The translations under genes were made by a program, and so were the position numbers. The notes under the pieces were generated by a model. The model was not told the origin of the DNA, made no database searches, and saw only the letters and a list, made by a program, of their open reading frames with translations. Shown in pieces: positions 62,670 through 64,000 of a DNA stretch of 64,000 nucleotides; within the stretch, counting starts at the first letter, position 1, and each line of letters starts with the position of its first letter. Origin of the DNA: Actinomycetota bacterium (lineage in GTDB: Bacteria; Actinomycetota; Thermoleophilia; Gaiellales; Gaiellaceae); contig WLID01000001.1 of NCBI GenBank assembly GCA_009702325.1, forward strand, positions 496,001 through 560,000. Direction: 5' to 3'.

Positions 62670-63616
62670 ACCGTCACTCCCTTCAGCCGCAGGCCAGCGG
62701 TCTCGTCGAGCCCGAGGGCGAGGTTCGCGTTCTGCACTGCCTGGCCAGCCGCGCCTTTGCCGAGGTTGTCGGTGGCGCAGATGACGATCTTCATGCCCGT
62801 CGAATCGTCGGTGAAGAGACCGATCTCGGCGGCGTCGGTGTTCTGCACGCGGGAGAGCTCGGGAATGCCGCCCTCGGGGAGGAGCCGAACAACCTTGCTG
62901 CCTGCGTAGAAGCTCTCGTACAGCGGCCGCAGGTCGGCGTCAGCCTCGAAGTAGCAGGTCGTGATCACGCCGCGCCGCACGGGCAGCAGGTGGGGAACGA
63001 ACGCGACCGGGAAGCCGATCGTCTGCTCGATCTCGGGTGCGTGCCGGTGTGAGCCGACTGCGTAGGCGGAGAGGTTCTCAAGCACGAAGCCTGCGTGTGA
63101 CGTCGGCTTCAGTTCGCGACCCGCCCCAGTCATGCCGGTCTTCGAGTCGACGATCGCCTTCGCCGTGAGGCCGCGCGCAGGCGCAAGAGCGAGCGCGGCG
63201 GTAGTCGCATGGCAGCCAGGGTTCGCGATCAGCGGGCCGGTGGCGGGCGAGACCTCTGGCAGCCCGTAGCTCCAGGCTCCAGGCGTGAGCTTGTAGTACC
63301 GCTGAGCGAGCGTCTGGTCGAGCAGTCGGTGCACGCCAGAGAGGTCGATCACGACCGCACCCGCGGGCGGCTGGAACGCTGCCGCAGCCTCGTTGCCGGT
63401 GCAAAGGAAGATGACGTCGGCGCCGCTTGCGGCGGCCTCATCGTTCGTGACGAACGCGAAGCTGTCGTCGAGCCGCGGGTCGAGCACCGAGCCGGGTTGG
63501 CCAGCGAAGGTGTTCGATCCGGCGGCGAGCAGGCTGAGGCCAGGGTGGCCGAGCACCCGGTCAAGCGTCTCCTGGCCGGTGTAGCCGGCCGAGCCGATGA
63601 TCGCCGCGGTCTTCAT
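62666..63616 (-). CDS. argC: N-acetyl-gamma-glutamyl-phosphate reductase
   Basis: The protein has 316 residues from ATG 63616. The NADP motif is KTAAIIGSAGYTGQETLD, the active-site cysteine is in LIANPGCHATTAALAL, and the histidine-containing motif is VGSHRHAPEIEQ. Other segments are TGMTGAGRELKPTSH and FVPHLLPVRRGVITTCY. It is the first gene of the arg operon. Its start is six bases from the first ARG box at 63622, so ArgR would block its promoter. Confidence 0.94.
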   Translation of the reverse strand: MKTAAIIGSAGYTGQETLDRVLGHPGLSLLAAGSNTFAGQPGSVLDPRLDDSFAFVTNDEAAASGADVIFLCTGNEAAAAFQPPAGAVVIDLSGVHRLLDQTLAQRYYKLTPGAWSYGLPEVSPATGPLIANPGCHATTAALALAPARGLTAKAIVDSKTGMTGAGRELKPTSHAGFVLENLSAYAVGSHRHAPEIEQTIGFPVAFVPHLLPVRRGVITTCYFEADADLRPLYESFYAGSKVVRLLPEGGIPELSRVQNTDAAEIGLFTDDSTGMKIVICATDNLGKGAAGQAVQNANLALGLDETAGLRLKGVTV

Positions 63617-63621
63617 CTGTT

Positions 63622-63654
63622 TGCGTATTATGCACGAAACATGCAATCTATGCA
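63622..63654. promoter_or_regulatory. Tandem ARG boxes between argC and carA
   Basis: TGCGTATTATGCA (63622-63634) and TGCAATCTATGCA (63642-63654) are imperfect palindromes of the TGCATNNNNATGCA type, spaced 20 bases start to start. That is one to two helical turns, as for ArgR hexamer sites. The second overlaps the carA ATG at 63650. They lie in the shared promoter region of the divergent argC and carA genes. The match is to the general ARG-box shape, not to a curated motif. Confidence 0.75.
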
Positions 63655-64000
63655 TCCGATGTCGTCACTTCTTTCGCGCCCGCAACACCTCGTTCTCGAA
63701 GATGGCACCGTATTTCCCGGGATCGGCATCGGGGCAGCCGGTGTCGCAGCCGGCGAGGCGTGCTTCACGACCTCGATGACGGGGTACGAGGAGGCGGTCA
63801 CCGACCCGAGTTACGTCGCGCAGGTGCTGACGTTCGCCTACCCGCTGATCGGCACGTATGGCGTCGACGAGATCCGGATGGAGTCAGACCACGTTCAGTG
63901 CGAGGGCGTTGTGATGCGCGACTGCCGCCCCGAGTTCGCCGCGTGGTTGAAGCAGAAGGGTGTCGTCGCACTCACGGGTGTCGACACGCGCACGCTCGTG
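63650..64000 (+). CDS. carA: Carbamoyl-phosphate synthase small subunit, N-terminal part
   Basis: The first 117 residues are visible and the gene continues beyond the window. The start is ATG 63650 or ATG 63659; no Shine-Dalgarno site is seen, so the transcript may be leaderless. HLVLEDGTVFPGIGIGA, GEACFTTSMTGYEEAVTDPS, FAYPLIGTYGVDEIRMESD and VVALTGVDTRTLV are typical of the CarA N-terminal domain. The glutaminase domain lies outside. It supplies carbamoyl phosphate for arginine and pyrimidine synthesis and is probably repressed by ArgR through the boxes overlapping its start. Confidence 0.93.
   Translation, partial: MHPMSSLLSRPQHLVLEDGTVFPGIGIGAAGVAAGEACFTTSMTGYEEAVTDPSYVAQVLTFAYPLIGTYGVDEIRMESDHVQCEGVVMRDCRPEFAAWLKQKGVVALTGVDTRTLV

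Overview
The window comes from a high-GC bacterium with dense, mostly overlapping operons. The gene content (TrpR-like YerC next to hisG, aspartate kinase, an XerC-type recombinase with a shortened box-II region, SdhABE without membrane anchors, and red-type RuBisCO with CbbX) suggests an actinobacterium, most likely Thermoleophilia (Gaiellales or Solirubrobacterales). The lineage is an inference from protein style; no rRNA gene is present.

Layout. 1-12.8 kb is a catabolic or accessory block. On the plus strand are a CocE-type hydrolase tail, a degenerate RibBA-like protein, flavin reductase, RidA and an SDR. They face a luciferase-like monooxygenase, a combination that recalls the Rut pathway of heterocycle degradation. 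A cupin gene follows, then a minus-strand operon (gluconate-dehydrogenase-like subunit 3, GMC oxidoreductase, orphan ABC ATPase, M19-like hydrolase, FadR-type GntR, LmbU-like regulator). 12.8-16.2 kb holds two overlapping Xer recombinases, an M29 aminopeptidase and a 59-bp tandem repeat. 16.2-20.6 kb encodes an SdhA/SdhB/SdhE-type succinate or fumarate oxidoreductase with a lipoprotein gene inserted. 20.6-25.3 kb carries small genes, asd, recR and dnaX.

25.5-29.4 kb is the Calvin-cycle operon cbbL-cbbS-cbbX-prk. 29.5-35.6 kb holds small membrane proteins, lysC, a methyltransferase and secreted proteins, including two 35-residue membrane peptides that are easily missed. 35.9-41.6 kb is a signalling region with several truncated or rearranged kinase and receiver genes next to an intact hybrid kinase/response regulator pair. 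43.2-43.9 kb is a RAYT (REP-associated tyrosine transposase) element. 44-48.5 kb holds secreted proteins, a SigF-like sigma factor, tRNA-Val(CAC), the SRP RNA gene, an amidase and a papain-like protein.

48.5-54.8 kb is the histidine cluster: hisA diverges from yerC-hisG-hisD-hisCB(fusion)-hisH-hisF-hisIE, with a perfect operator-like palindrome between the two arms. 55.8-64 kb is the arginine cluster: argC-J-B-D-R-G-H-F on the minus strand, divergent from carA, with tandem ARG boxes between. Between the two biosynthetic clusters sits a methyltransferase gene bracketed by 49-bp inverted REP copies related to those of the RAYT element.

Main points of interest: the REP-bracketed methyltransferase, the HisC-HisB fusion and the missing hisF start codon, the RibBA-like/Rut-like cluster, the two small peptides and the promoter-like motif shared by one of them with cbbL, the tandem repeat before sdhA, and the broken signalling genes.
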